This document shows, in pieces, positions 44,450 to 52,555 of a stretch of DNA of 64,000 nt. Numbering within the stretch: position 1 is the first letter of the stretch; each line of letters starts with the position of its first letter. Where the stretch lies: the NCBI RefSeq assembly GCF_000005825.2, contig NC_013791.2, forward strand, positions 1,798,001 through 1,862,000. Direction: 5' to 3'. The notes under the pieces were generated by a model. That model made no database searches and was not told the DNA's origin. It was given only the letters and a program-made list of their open reading frames with translations. This DNA comes from Alkalihalophilus pseudofirmus OF4 (GTDB taxonomy: Bacteria; Bacillota; Bacilli; Bacillales; Bacillaceae_D). The translations under genes and the position numbers were made by a program.

Positions 44450-45193
44450 ATGATAAAGGATATTAAATTAGTGCTGTTTGATTTAGATAATACACTTCTT
44501 TCTTTTAGCGAGTATTGGACCGAAGCTACTCACACTATTTTTTATCTTTCTGATTTCACAAAAGACTTACCATTTGATGAATTTTTCTCGTATTATCGTC
44601 AATATGATCAATACTTTTGGGAGTTACATCACGAGGGGCGTATTTCTTTAGATGAAGTTAGACAACAACGTCTTATCAAAACGCTTGATGAATTTGATCA
44701 AAAGATTAGCACGGAAGAAGCTGATTGTTACTTTAATGAGTTCTTTCATCAATTAATTCATTTAGTGAAGCCAGATCAGGCCTTGCATAAGTATCTACTT
44801 GAGTTAAAGAAATCGTATCAAATCGGGATTATTACTAATGGAAAAGTTGAGGAACAACGAGCAAAGATCCAAAAAATGAATCTTCATAACGTTTTAAGTG
44901 AAGAAGAAATATTTATTTCAGAAGAAATGGGTATAGAAAAACCTCATGAAGAAGCTTTTCACATTCCGTTAGTAAAGTATGGAGTCGCTCCCTCTCAAGC
45001 TGTTTATATTGGTGATTCTTGGAATAATGATATAGTTGGGGCTATTGATGCTGGTATGTCAGCTATTTGGATTAACCCGCAGAATATGGAAGCCCCAACC
45101 AATCATAAACCTCTATTTATAACCGAGAATATGCTTACTCTTAAAGAAGAATGGCCTTTACAATTTAAAGAAGTGAAATTGGCTTCTAAATAA
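44450..45193 (+). CDS. HAD-superfamily hydrolase (YjjG/YsjG-like)
   Basis: 247 residues. HAD motif I is LVLFDLDNTLLSFSEYWTEA (DLDNT), motif II IGIITNGKVEEQRAKI, motif III EMGIEKPHEEAF, motif IV AVYIGDSWNNDIVGAIDAGM. A cap domain lies between motif I and II. Phosphatase on small phosphate esters such as nucleotides. Last gene of the operon; the terminator follows. Confidence 0.9.
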   Translation: MIKDIKLVLFDLDNTLLSFSEYWTEATHTIFYLSDFTKDLPFDEFFSYYRQYDQYFWELHHEGRISLDEVRQQRLIKTLDEFDQKISTEEADCYFNEFFHQLIHLVKPDQALHKYLLELKKSYQIGIITNGKVEEQRAKIQKMNLHNVLSEEEIFISEEMGIEKPHEEAFHIPLVKYGVAPSQAVYIGDSWNNDIVGAIDAGMSAIWINPQNMEAPTNHKPLFITENMLTLKEEWPLQFKEVKLASK

Positions 45194-45212
45194 AAACACA
45201 TACCTAAGAAGT

Positions 45213-45246
45213 AAGAAGTGATTGTATACAATCACTTCTTTATTTT
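45213..45246 (+). terminator. Terminator after the PP-loop/NUDIX/EamA/HAD operon
   Basis: AAGAAGTGATTGTATACA and its mirror ATCACTTCTT followed by TATTTT, 20 bp past the HAD stop. Confidence 0.85.
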
Positions 45247-45552
45247 AATCCTAAAGCGTTCCGGTATAAGAGGAAATCAAAAGCTATTCCCTTAAATCAC
45301 ATTTTCATCAAACAAGGTTCATAGAAATAATACCAAAAAATGCAATTCCCCTGATAATGTCTAATGATACCAATAATTCATGATGGACTACAGGTTTTGA
45401 TATCAATAATTTATGTATATCACATTCTCCCCCTTCTTCTTCTTTCCTTTCTTGTTTAAGATTAATACAGGTAGCATTAAGTTGCTTTTACCACCCTAAT
45501 CCTTTAGGAGTAGCGGCCTGTTTAGGAAGATATATTTGAACAAATCCTCACT
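45247..45552. other. Gap between HAD terminator and PAS-STAS gene
   Basis: About 306 bp, no gene or hairpin that I can support. Confidence 0.4.
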
Positions 45553-46314
45553 TCAATTTGTTTTCTTTTCCTGTAAAAAGCTTAAGGCATCCTTAACAGT
45601 GGAAAAAGTAATGAGATTTTTTAAGTTGAAGCCCAGTTTAACTGCTTCCGTGGCTAATTGGGGCCTTACCCCTGTTAAAATGCACTCAACTCCTATTAAG
45701 TTTAGTACATTATTAAATTTAAAAAGAGAATCAACTACTAAGTTATCAAGTTGATAAATTCCTGAAAAATCTATAATTAAACAGGTTACTCTCTGCTCTT
45801 GAACCTTGACTGGTACCAATTCTAAGAGGTGAGTTGCCCTCTCCTGATTGATGGCTCCTACCAGAGGAAGAATAGCAATGCCTTCTGAAATTGGTACAAT
45901 ATTAGAAGCTATCTCGTTTATTTCTTTACTCATTTCATTTTGTACTGCTTCAAGATGTTTTCTTTCAGTGAGATCCCGTACATAAGTTTGAATAGCTTTT
46001 GTTTCACCTATCATAATAGGGTGACAATATAACTCAACTTCTACTGAAGTTCCATCCATCTTATATATTGTTTCCTCAATAAGCTCTGCGGGTTCACTAT
46101 AAGCTCCCGATATTCTTTTTATAATGGCGGGTTTAGAGGTTTCTTTAAATATATCGACAGGGCTTGCCCCAATTACCTCCTCCCTCGAAGCTCTAAAAAA
46201 ATATTCTGCTGCTTCGTTAATATAGATAATCTTAAATTGTGAATGAACAATTAGCGGATCTAGTGCATATTCAATGACTTCCTTGTAATCAATACCTTCA
46301 ATACTCTCACTCAT
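45553..46314 (-). CDS. PAS-STAS domain regulatory protein
   Basis: About 253 residues. A PAS domain (VIEYALDPLIVHSQFKIIYI, then NEAAEYFFRASREEVIGASP) is followed by a STAS domain (IAILPLVGAINQERATHLLE, then CLIIDFSGIYQLDNLVVDSL). DFSG is the typical STAS phosphorylation loop, with Ser at the usual target position. The PAS lacks the NCRFLQ cysteine of the LOV protein YtvA. In Bacillus, RsbR-type STAS proteins assemble in stressosomes that control sigma-B. The ATG at 46314 has a GAAGGGGG site. Confidence 0.82.
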   Translation of the reverse strand: MSESIEGIDYKEVIEYALDPLIVHSQFKIIYINEAAEYFFRASREEVIGASPVDIFKETSKPAIIKRISGAYSEPAELIEETIYKMDGTSVEVELYCHPIMIGETKAIQTYVRDLTERKHLEAVQNEMSKEINEIASNIVPISEGIAILPLVGAINQERATHLLELVPVKVQEQRVTCLIIDFSGIYQLDNLVVDSLFKFNNVLNLIGVECILTGVRPQLATEAVKLGFNLKNLITFSTVKDALSFLQEKKTN

Positions 46315-46417
46315 ACCATTCGCCCCCTTCACAAAGGGTAAACTAAACAGTCGTTATATACAAGGATTCGCATTTCGAGGGTTAGTAAAAGTTTATCTTT
46401 AACTCTTCTTTAACCAG

Positions 46418-46537
46418 TCACCTTGCTCCCTCTAAATCACTATGTAACATCCCGTAAACAAAGCTATCTGTCCATTCATTCTTGTTCCAGAAATCCTTTA
46501 TGAAATGTAATGTTAGTCGTTCACTGCTAAAGTCCAT
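46418..46537 (-). CDS. Small ORF (39 aa), perhaps a truncated acetyltransferase
   Basis: ATG with GGAGGGGT site 6 bp upstream. The product starts MDFSSERLTLHFIKDFWNKN and ends MLHSDLEGAR. ERLTL near the N-terminus is reminiscent of GNAT acetyltransferases, of which this would be only the first strand. It may be a gene remnant or a genuine small protein. Confidence 0.35.
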   Translation of the reverse strand: MDFSSERLTLHFIKDFWNKNEWTDSFVYGMLHSDLEGAR

Positions 46538-46655
46538 AAAACCCCTCCCACATACTCGAGCCTCTGACCCATACTCATGCACTTTCTATTATTTTGAAAT
46601 TCTTCTACCCTTTTGGTAAACTACCAATATTGACTAGATTGACAGGAGGTTTGTT

Positions 46656-46838
46656 TTGTCTCAACAAATGGCCTATTTTCCGTTTATTTATTTTATCATT
46701 CTTACTCTCTTTCAAGCGGTCTTCCGTGATGAGATTACTTGGTTTGATAATGTAATGGTGGCTATTATTATGTATATTATCATCAAATTTGTTCATTGGT
46801 GCATGGTGCCGTGTGACTGGAGTAAGAAGAAATCATAA
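46656..46838 (+). CDS. Small membrane protein 1 (60 aa)
   Basis: TTG start (46656) after GGAGG. Two hydrophobic helices with a conserved middle: LFQAVFRDEITWFDNVMVAI and a cytosolic tail, FVHWCMVPCDWSKKK. It is paralogous to the third gene of this cluster (47065-47247), sharing RDEITW and (H/K)WC-x-VP-x-DW-x-K. The stop shares a base with the next start (TAATG). Confidence 0.7.
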   Translation: MSQQMAYFPFIYFIILTLFQAVFRDEITWFDNVMVAIIMYIIIKFVHWCMVPCDWSKKKS

Positions 46839-47041
46839 TGCGTGTGAGGTGTAATGTGAAAAGTAAATATGTACGTACCATTCTAGGGTTAAGCTATTTA
46901 ATTATTGTTTTATTGTTGAATTGGATTTTCGACTTGAGCTTAAGCTTGCTGACCATTCTATTTGCTGGCTTTTTAGCTATGTTATGGGTGGTTGATATTT
47001 TGGACTATTTCAAGCGCAGCAGGAAGATTAAGGAGACTTGA
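46838..47041 (+). CDS. Small membrane protein 2 (67 aa)
   Basis: Starts with a shared base TAATG after protein 1. A short basic N-terminus, then two membrane helices (TILGLSYLIIVLLLNWIFDL, LLTILFAGFLAMLWVVDILD), then a basic tail (FKRSRKIKET). Not similar to its two neighbours. Function unknown. Confidence 0.65.
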   Translation: MRVRCNVKSKYVRTILGLSYLIIVLLLNWIFDLSLSLLTILFAGFLAMLWVVDILDYFKRSRKIKET

Positions 47042-47064
47042 TTACGTCATAAGGAGGTTCTCTT

Positions 47065-47247
47065 GTGTTTAAACAACCTCTCCTCTATTCCATTATTTAT
47101 GTTTTATTGTTTTGCTCGTATCAATTTTTGTTGCGCGATGAGATCACTTGGATGATGAATATATTCACAGGGATCTGGATGTTTTTATTTTTACATTTTA
47201 TCAAGTGGTGTAGGGTTCCGTATGATTGGAATAAACATAAAAAATAA
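47065..47247 (+). CDS. Small membrane protein 3 (60 aa), paralogue of protein 1
   Basis: GTG start after AAGGAGG. Two helices around LLRDEITWMMNIFTGIWMFL and end FIKWCRVPYDWNKHKK. Same pattern as protein 1, indicating a duplication. The three genes span under 600 bp. Confidence 0.7.
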   Translation: MFKQPLLYSIIYVLLFCSYQFLLRDEITWMMNIFTGIWMFLFLHFIKWCRVPYDWNKHKK

Positions 47248-47636
47248 CTAAGAAGGTGCGGGGCCAGAGGTATTTCATCGAGGTTTAATAGAGTGATTGA
47301 TACACAGATATTTATTTTATTCTACAACTGCTTCGTTTAATAAGATTTCTGAACTGCTGGTTCTAATTTGGGGAGCAGCAAACGACATTCTCGCTCAGTT
47401 GATTGTAGCGGAAGGCACTGACTCCAGCGGGATGTGCGTGGCCAGGGGAGATCCCACAGGGCGAAAGCCCGAGGAAGCTCCCGGATCGCCCGCGGAATGC
47501 GTGTGCCTGCAGTGGAAATCAACCTATACCATAGGGAAAAACATTCGTTTATTGGGCATTGATGGAGAGGGGAATGGTGGTTTCAGCTACTGCAACTACA
47601 AATAGGATAGATTCAAATGTAAAACTAATAAACCCC
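47248..47636. other. Gap containing a GC-rich intergenic repeat element
   Basis: About 390 bp without a real gene between the small membrane proteins and the deacetylase. The apparent open frames come from the GC-rich element at 47398-47523. Confidence 0.6.
47398..47523. repeat. 126-bp GC-rich Bacillaceae-type intergenic repeat bounded by GTTGATT/AATCAAC
   Basis: Ends are inverted (GTTGATT...AATCAAC) with further symmetry (AGCGGAAGGCAC near the left, TGCCTGCAGTGGAAAT near the right). The interior is about 60% GC in an AT-rich surround and contains CGGGATGTGCGTG and ATCGCCCGCGGAATGCGTG. This matches a highly repeated element family I know from Bacillaceae genomes (known from memory, not compared here). 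Likely a structured, mobile or formerly mobile repeat. Confidence 0.7.
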
Positions 47637-48407
47637 TCATTTCCGCTCGTTTTTCTCTTGAATCTCCATTAAAGGAACTTGGAACTTCTTATCTTCTTTT
47701 AATAATTCTGATACAGTGACAAATTGATAGCCCTTCTTTTGAAGCTCTGGGAGGATGATTGCCAGTGCTTTGACCGTTTGAGATCGATCCCCGCCATAAT
47801 CATGGAATAGAATGATGTCGCCATTGGTAATATTTTTGAGCACTTTGTTTACAATCGCCTCAACCCCAGGATTTCTCCAATCATACGTATCTTGATGCCA
47901 CGACCACATGACCGCAATATAATCATTTTCGCGAATGTTATGGACAATCTCATCATTGTAGAGTCCGAGTGGAGGCCTGAAGAGATTTGGTCTTGCTCCA
48001 GTCACATTAAAAATTGCTTGTTCTGCATCTTTTATTTCTTTATCGAGCTCACTTTGCGAAAGAGTGCTTAAATTCGGGTGAGTATTCGTATGGTTCGCAA
48101 TTTCATTTCCCTCTTTAATAATCCTTTTTGCCACTTCAGGTGCTTCTTCTACTCGATTTCCGACCACAAAAAACGTGGCTGATGCGTTATGTTCTGCTAA
48201 CAGGTCTAAAATGGTATTTGTATAACGAGTGTCCGGACCGTCATCAAATGTGAGAGCGACCATTTTATGTTTCGTTTTGATTTCCCACACGACATCCCCT
48301 TTTTCTTCATAATAAGACCGGTCACTTTGATGTGCAGCAAATGTCTGGTGATTCGAAGCAAATAGTATGATTATTACGAGTAGCATTACTCTCGTTACGT
48401 TCCCCAT
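47637..48407 (-). CDS. Secreted polysaccharide deacetylase
   Basis: 256 residues. An N-terminal signal segment (VMLLVIIILFASNHQTFAA) precedes the NodB domain: MVALTFDDGPDTRYTNTILD (TFDDGP), EIANHTNTHPNLSTLS (HxxxHP), FRPPLGLYNDEIVHNIREND (R-PP), MWSWHQDTYDW, and GDIILFHDYGG (catalytic His). It removes acetyl groups from chitin- or peptidoglycan-like glycans. RBS GGAGCTT. Confidence 0.9.
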   Translation of the reverse strand: MGNVTRVMLLVIIILFASNHQTFAAHQSDRSYYEEKGDVVWEIKTKHKMVALTFDDGPDTRYTNTILDLLAEHNASATFFVVGNRVEEAPEVAKRIIKEGNEIANHTNTHPNLSTLSQSELDKEIKDAEQAIFNVTGARPNLFRPPLGLYNDEIVHNIRENDYIAVMWSWHQDTYDWRNPGVEAIVNKVLKNITNGDIILFHDYGGDRSQTVKALAIILPELQKKGYQFVTVSELLKEDKKFQVPLMEIQEKNERK

Positions 48408-48478
48408 ATTGAAGCTCCTTTTACAGTTGATTGGGAATAGTATTTGAATGATCTGCTATAGGCATGCGCTACACCATA

Positions 48479-48510
48479 TAAAAAAGCATGAAATCGTCTG
48501 TGATTTCATA
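48479..48510 (-). terminator. Terminator after hepT
   Basis: On the minus strand AGTATGAAATCACAGACGAT and TTCATGC then a T run. Confidence 0.75.
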
Positions 48511-48541
48511 CTTAACCTTATGCGTCTTTAAGTTTTCTTTT

Positions 48542-48946
48542 TTATGCTTTCAATATTTGTACCGTGAAATCCGTAAAGTCTTTTAAGTGCTTCTCAATGA
48601 TTTCCTTCATAATAATCAAGTTTAATGATTGATAATCATGGACGGCTATATTTCTGAAACCAACCATGGCCTGTAGTCTTTTAGATACATTAGCATCAAT
48701 CACTTTATGTTGTTCTAACAAATCGAAAGCATCTCTGCTTGTCTGAGGCAGTCCCAACCTTTTGTCTGATACAATATGCATCGCTAAATCAATGGAAGCT
48801 TCACATGCCCTCTGAATATTTAAGATCATTGAATCTTGCTTTGTATAATCTTGAAGCGTGGCTGGATCATTGTCGTATACCTCTTGGATACGCTGAATAC
48901 AGCGTTCAATGGCAGCAACCTTATTTAAAATAATATCATTTCTCAT
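48542..48946 (-). CDS. hepT: HepT-family toxin (HEPN nuclease)
   Basis: 134 residues. The HEPN RNase motif R-x4-H-x-Y is present: MVGFRNIAVHDYQSLNLIIM. It overlaps its partner mntA by 11 bp. In the characterised HepT/MntA pairs, MntA adds AMP to a Tyr beside this motif and blocks RNase activity. Start at the ATG (MRNDIILNKVAAIERC); upstream in-frame codons belong to the overlap. Order is antitoxin first. Confidence 0.88.
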   Translation of the reverse strand: MRNDIILNKVAAIERCIQRIQEVYDNDPATLQDYTKQDSMILNIQRACEASIDLAMHIVSDKRLGLPQTSRDAFDLLEQHKVIDANVSKRLQAMVGFRNIAVHDYQSLNLIIMKEIIEKHLKDFTDFTVQILKA

Positions 48947-49346
48947 AAATGGAGCCACTCTCCTCAATTCTATCTACAATTTCTTTGCGCTCTTCATTAA
49001 GTTTTGCATACATACTTAATGCTAACATTTGCTGATATTTAAAAAAGTTTTCATCCTCAGCATAAACCAAAGATCCAGTCGTATAGATTTGTGCTAGAAA
49101 GACTGTCGAGGCGTTCCGGGCGTTAATTAGATCGATCTCTTTATTTAAAATACGGGCTAATTCTTGTGCAAGGATAAAATTTTCATAAGGAGATGGAGAC
49201 ATGGAGTCATTTGGATAATAAGCAATATCAATGTCACTATCATCACGTTGATTTCCTTTTGCATATGAACCAAATATAAGTATAAATGAAGGATCAAGTT
49301 TATCAATTAAGAAATCCTTGATGATTTCATTCGTCTTATTTTCCAT
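48936..49346 (-). CDS. mntA: MntA-family antitoxin nucleotidyltransferase
   Basis: 136 residues. The minimal nucleotidyltransferase motif GS-x10-D-x-D is seen in ILIFGSYAKGNQRDDSDIDI (Gly-Ser then Asp/Asp), and IDLINARNA gives the third acidic residue. It AMPylates HepT. It starts with GGAGGGAG. Confidence 0.9.
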   Translation of the reverse strand: MENKTNEIIKDFLIDKLDPSFILIFGSYAKGNQRDDSDIDIAYYPNDSMSPSPYENFILAQELARILNKEIDLINARNASTVFLAQIYTTGSLVYAEDENFFKYQQMLALSMYAKLNEERKEIVDRIEESGSIYEK

Positions 49347-49500
49347 AGCTATCTCCCTCCATTTATTTATATTTACTTAATTATAGCAAATTCTAAGCCG
49401 TTTAGCTGTTCATTCATTATTAAGGTTAATGAAAAAGTACATATATCCCTTTCATTTGTGAAAACTAACCTTGTCATTTATCCGTTAAGGGGTGTAAATT

Positions 49501-50110
49501 GTGGAAAAAGTAATGGATCAAGAGCAGCGGACATTATATGAAAAGATACAAGCTACAAAAACTGAACTTTCACAAGTGGAGATGGATTACTGGAATCTTT
49601 ATTCATCCTTTACAACGTTTGAATTTTGGGTGATTTTTCTGTTGTTTTTTGTAGCGCCTTTAGTTGTATTGTATTTTGTGATTGATCGGAGAAGAATGTT
49701 TTTGTTGGGCTTTTACGGGTTTAACATCCATGTATGGTTTGGTTATATAGACACTGCAGGGGACAGAATGGGTTTTTTGGGGATACCCCTTTGAGATGAT
49801 TCCCTTCTTATCTGGCAACATCTCATTAGAAGCAGCTCTTGTGCCTATCTTATTTATGCTCGTTTATCAATGGACGTTAAATCACAAGAAGAATTTCTAT
49901 GTATACTCTCTTCTATTATCTGCACTCTTATCATTCATTGTTAAGCCGCTTTTAACCATGCACTTATTTTTTGAGCTGCATAATGGGACAACGTATGTGC
50001 ACTTGTTTATTTTATATGTGATCATTTTCTTATTTTCAAAATTGATTACGAACGTGTTTATTAAGATGCACCGGAACGCAAAACTTGAGAGTGAATTGGT
50101 GGAGGAATAA
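49501..50110 (+). pseudogene. CBO0543-type membrane protein gene split by a one-base frameshift
   Basis: The first half (49501-49794, 97 aa, to GDRMGFLGIPL then stop) and second half (49796-50110, 104 aa, from MIPFLSGNISLEAALVPILF) together match a single about 200-aa CBO0543-like membrane protein. At the G run 49779-49782 (GGGG before ATACCCC), removing one G makes FLGYPFEMIPFLSG, joining the halves in frame. Four or five membrane helices in total. The frame could be broken in the genome or be a sequencing error. The start has AAGGGGTG. Confidence 0.7.
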
Positions 50111-50133
50111 AAGCGGGTGATCTAATCTGACAC

Positions 50134-50170
50134 AAAAAAGCATCAGAGAAGGATTCCTCTGATACTTTTT
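50134..50170. terminator. Bidirectional terminator between CBO0543-like gene and DUF2512 gene
   Basis: AAAAAAGCATCAGAG-N10-CTCTGATACTTTTT; T run on both strands. Confidence 0.85.
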
Positions 50171-50174
50171 CATT

Positions 50175-50564
50175 TTATTCAATTTCCGTCTTCCATTTTC
50201 GGTTTCCTGAACCGTACCTGCCTAATTCTTTGTTTGAAATATAGGTATGGAAGAAAAATTCAAATACACCGACTACAGGAGCGGCAATAATAGCTGTTAT
50301 GGCCATCGTTCCAATGGAATATCCATATGGTATACCCATTAGCCAAACAACGATAAATGCTAAACCTACGTCTGACCCGGTGGCAATCTTATTATTCGTT
50401 TTAGGCAAAATGATTAAGTCGCCTGCTATATAAGACCCTATCCCTAACACAAGGGTAATAAACAGGACATATTCAAATGCCATTCCAAGCCCGAGACCAA
50501 GTATCAAGTACAGGATAACCAGTGTTGCAGCTGCTTTGATGAGCAACGCTTTGACATGTTCCAT
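50175..50564 (-). CDS. DUF2512 (YndM-like) membrane protein, copy 1
   Basis: 129 residues, four hydrophobic segments (TLVILYLILGLGLGMAFEYV, LFITLVLGIGSYIAGDLIIL, VGLAFIVVWLMGIPYGYSIG, ITAIIAAPVVGVFEFFFHTY). Nearly 70% identical by eye to copy 2 at 53683-54069, and the upstream sequence with GTTCTTTACACTGAGAG is also shared. Function unknown. RBS AAGGAGGAG. Confidence 0.85.
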   Translation of the reverse strand: MEHVKALLIKAAATLVILYLILGLGLGMAFEYVLFITLVLGIGSYIAGDLIILPKTNNKIATGSDVGLAFIVVWLMGIPYGYSIGTMAITAIIAAPVVGVFEFFFHTYISNKELGRYGSGNRKWKTEIE

Positions 50565-51038
50565 TATGATCTCCTCCTTGTATTTTTCTGTGCTTACAGT
50601 TCTTTACACTGAGAGAAGAAGATTGAAACATTATGCTACTAATTGGTTCAAATAGACTATTATGGAAGTGACAGTCATGTTTATTTTTTAAACTTTAATT
50701 CTTAAAGCCGGAAAGTAAGTTCAATTTCTATTTATATTTCTATATCTATTGTATAGTATGGTTGTACAGTGCAGTAAAGATCAGCTAAAATCGACTTATT
50801 CTCCTTTAGCTAAAGAATAAGCGAAACCGCTGCTTCCTTTTCCTCTTGTATATTTATTTGTTTAAATAGTTTGCTTGTCTTTTAGGAAGCACTACCAGTT
50901 TAATGCCTGGAAAATTAAATCTTGAATCAATAAAAAGTCTCTGCTACATCGTACAAATAAAAAACCTCAAAAATAAACAGATAAAAACATGACAAACATT
51001 AAAATTTGTTTAAAGTAAATAAGTTTTGGGAGGGCATC
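50565..51038. other. Divergent promoter gap between DUF2512 copy 1 and RsbR gene
   Basis: 474 bp without a gene. Its left 60 bp match the region upstream of DUF2512 copy 2, including GTTCTTTACACTGAGAG. The rest is AT-rich. Confidence 0.5.
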
Positions 51039-51887
51039 ATGAATACACAATCATTAAATGAATTAGCGGATCAAATCATTCTTCATGCTTCTAGTATTGC
51101 AGAACACGCTTTACACCTAAGGGCCCTTGAAGACCCTGAGTATACAGACAAAACCGCGGAACAACAAACAGAAGCGATAAACACTTCTGCGGATTTTGTC
51201 AAACTACTGGGAGAAGGATTAAAAACACAAGATGACAGGTTTAACATCAATATCATCCAATGGGGGAAACAGGTAGGAGAATTAGCGATCCAACATGGAC
51301 GGTCCCTTGAACAAGCTTTATCAGGAACTCATTTCTTTCGGACGGCTATTTGGTCATTCATTGAGGATCAGACAAAAACAAAGCAGTTGTCCGTAGATCA
51401 GATTTTCACAATCGCTAAATCCCTTGACCCCTTATTAGATAAAGCGGTTTACGGGTTCAGTCAAGCGTATGTAGAAAATCACCGGAAACTATCTGAGGTT
51501 TTCAGTATGGCTTTAGATGAATTATCTGTTCCTATTGTTCCTATATTTGATGATGTCGCCCTGCTTCCACTCGTAGGTGATATCGATACAAAGAGAGCAC
51601 AGATGATTATAGATCAATCCATGCAACGCGCCAGAGAATTAGAAATATCCAAACTGATTTTGGATTTATCTGGAGTTAGTTTTGTGGATACTATGGTGGC
51701 AAACCATATTTTTAAATTAGCAGATGCTCTATCCTTATTAGGAGTTAAAACCATCATCACAGGTATTAGTCCGGCCATTGCCCAAACCAGTGTGCAGTTA
51801 GACATAAAACTAGACAGACTTGTTACCTGCGCCACGTTAAAACAGGCGCTTGCAAATATAGGATACGGGTTACTACACGAAACCTGA
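51039..51887 (+). CDS. RsbR-family stressosome protein (globin-like plus STAS)
   Basis: 282 residues. The N-terminal about 150 residues are helical like the non-heme globin domain of RsbR (VKLLGEGLKTQDDRFNINII, then FRTAIWSFIEDQTKTKQLSV). The C-terminal STAS domain has VALLPLVGDIDTKRAQMIID, then ILDLSGVSFVDTMVANHIFK (DLSG: Ser target, VDT: Thr target). RsbT phosphorylates those in the stressosome that controls sigma-B. The ATG has a strong GGGAGGG site. No rsbS/rsbT nearby, so it is an unlinked RsbR paralogue. Confidence 0.88.
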   Translation: MNTQSLNELADQIILHASSIAEHALHLRALEDPEYTDKTAEQQTEAINTSADFVKLLGEGLKTQDDRFNINIIQWGKQVGELAIQHGRSLEQALSGTHFFRTAIWSFIEDQTKTKQLSVDQIFTIAKSLDPLLDKAVYGFSQAYVENHRKLSEVFSMALDELSVPIVPIFDDVALLPLVGDIDTKRAQMIIDQSMQRARELEISKLILDLSGVSFVDTMVANHIFKLADALSLLGVKTIITGISPAIAQTSVQLDIKLDRLVTCATLKQALANIGYGLLHET

Positions 51888-51903
51888 TAACCCGCCATAT
51901 ATA

Positions 51904-52215
51904 TTATGCGGGAATACATCTAAAAGCGTTCTCCACTTCCCTAAAGTGGAAAACGCTTTTTATAGAGGTTTCGAGTCGAAGAAATTTTCCGTAATAAAGC
52001 CAGAACTGTTTTGTTTTGTTTTTCTTTTCCCATCCCTCATCACTAAAAATCGGTATATGATAAAACATCTCCATATCGGTCATTAATTTGCCAAACAGCA
52101 AGGACTTTATATCATCTTCCTCTTCAGAATGAAGTATTTCTTCATATTTATTTTGAATCGAGATAACTTCATCTAGCATCCCCTTTAAATAAATGTAATC
52201 GCATCTTGTAATCAT
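51904..52215 (-). CDS. Hypothetical helical protein (103 aa) whose 3' end overlaps a terminator
   Basis: MITRCDYIYLKGMLDEVISI, then NKYEEILHSEEEDDIKSLLF, then MEMFYHIPIFSDEGW. Predicted helical, no family recognised. The last about 13 codons (VFHFREVENAF) are the very bases of the hairpin at 51922-51960 that ends the convergent rsbR gene. Start with GAAGTGGA. Confidence 0.55.
   Translation of the reverse strand: MITRCDYIYLKGMLDEVISIQNKYEEILHSEEEDDIKSLLFGKLMTDMEMFYHIPIFSDEGWEKKNKTKQFWLYYGKFLRLETSIKSVFHFREVENAFRCIPA
51922..51960. terminator. Bidirectional terminator of RsbR gene, inside the convergent coding sequence
   Basis: AAAAGCGTTCTCCACTTcc / AAGTGGAAAACGCTTTT, a long hairpin with T tracts on both strands, 35 bp past the rsbR stop. 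Confidence 0.8.
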
Positions 52216-52555
52216 TCCACTTCATATTAGGATCCATATTCTTAAATTAGTACACGATATTTTTATTTTCATCTTGTATTAAATCCTTGTTCCACAATGT
52301 CGCCTAAAAATGAATATCGTTGCTGCACAGTATCTATCTACTAGAATAAGACGATCACATTTAATGCAATCGTCTCTTGAATGGTATAACCCATTAACAG
52401 TTTCTTCACCATGCTCTACCTTGTTTCATCTACTAGTGTGTCTGCCAAAACGATTAAACGGCCTAAAGCTTAGGCCGCTTAACATTATTTTTCACTGTCC
52501 ACATGACATGGTTCAGTTCATTTTTATAATCGTTTTTTTTTTGAATTCTGTTACA
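52216..52555. other. Gap with two hairpins before gerQ end
   Basis: 340 bp, no gene. It contains hairpins AGACGAT-N13-ATCGTCT at 52349-52375 and AAACGGCCTAA / TTAGGCCGCTT at 52456-52480. The latter probably terminates gerQ transcription on the minus strand. Confidence 0.5.

Noticed and set aside
47297..47605. 102-aa plus-strand frame (and 61-aa minus frame) across the GC-rich repeat
   Set aside because: The frame is open only because the repeat is GC-rich; product has no fold-like pattern.
52216..52555. 84-aa plus-strand frame and repeated short hairpins as a possible small RNA
   Set aside because: Hairpins look like simple terminators; no promoter or conserved structure that I can show.
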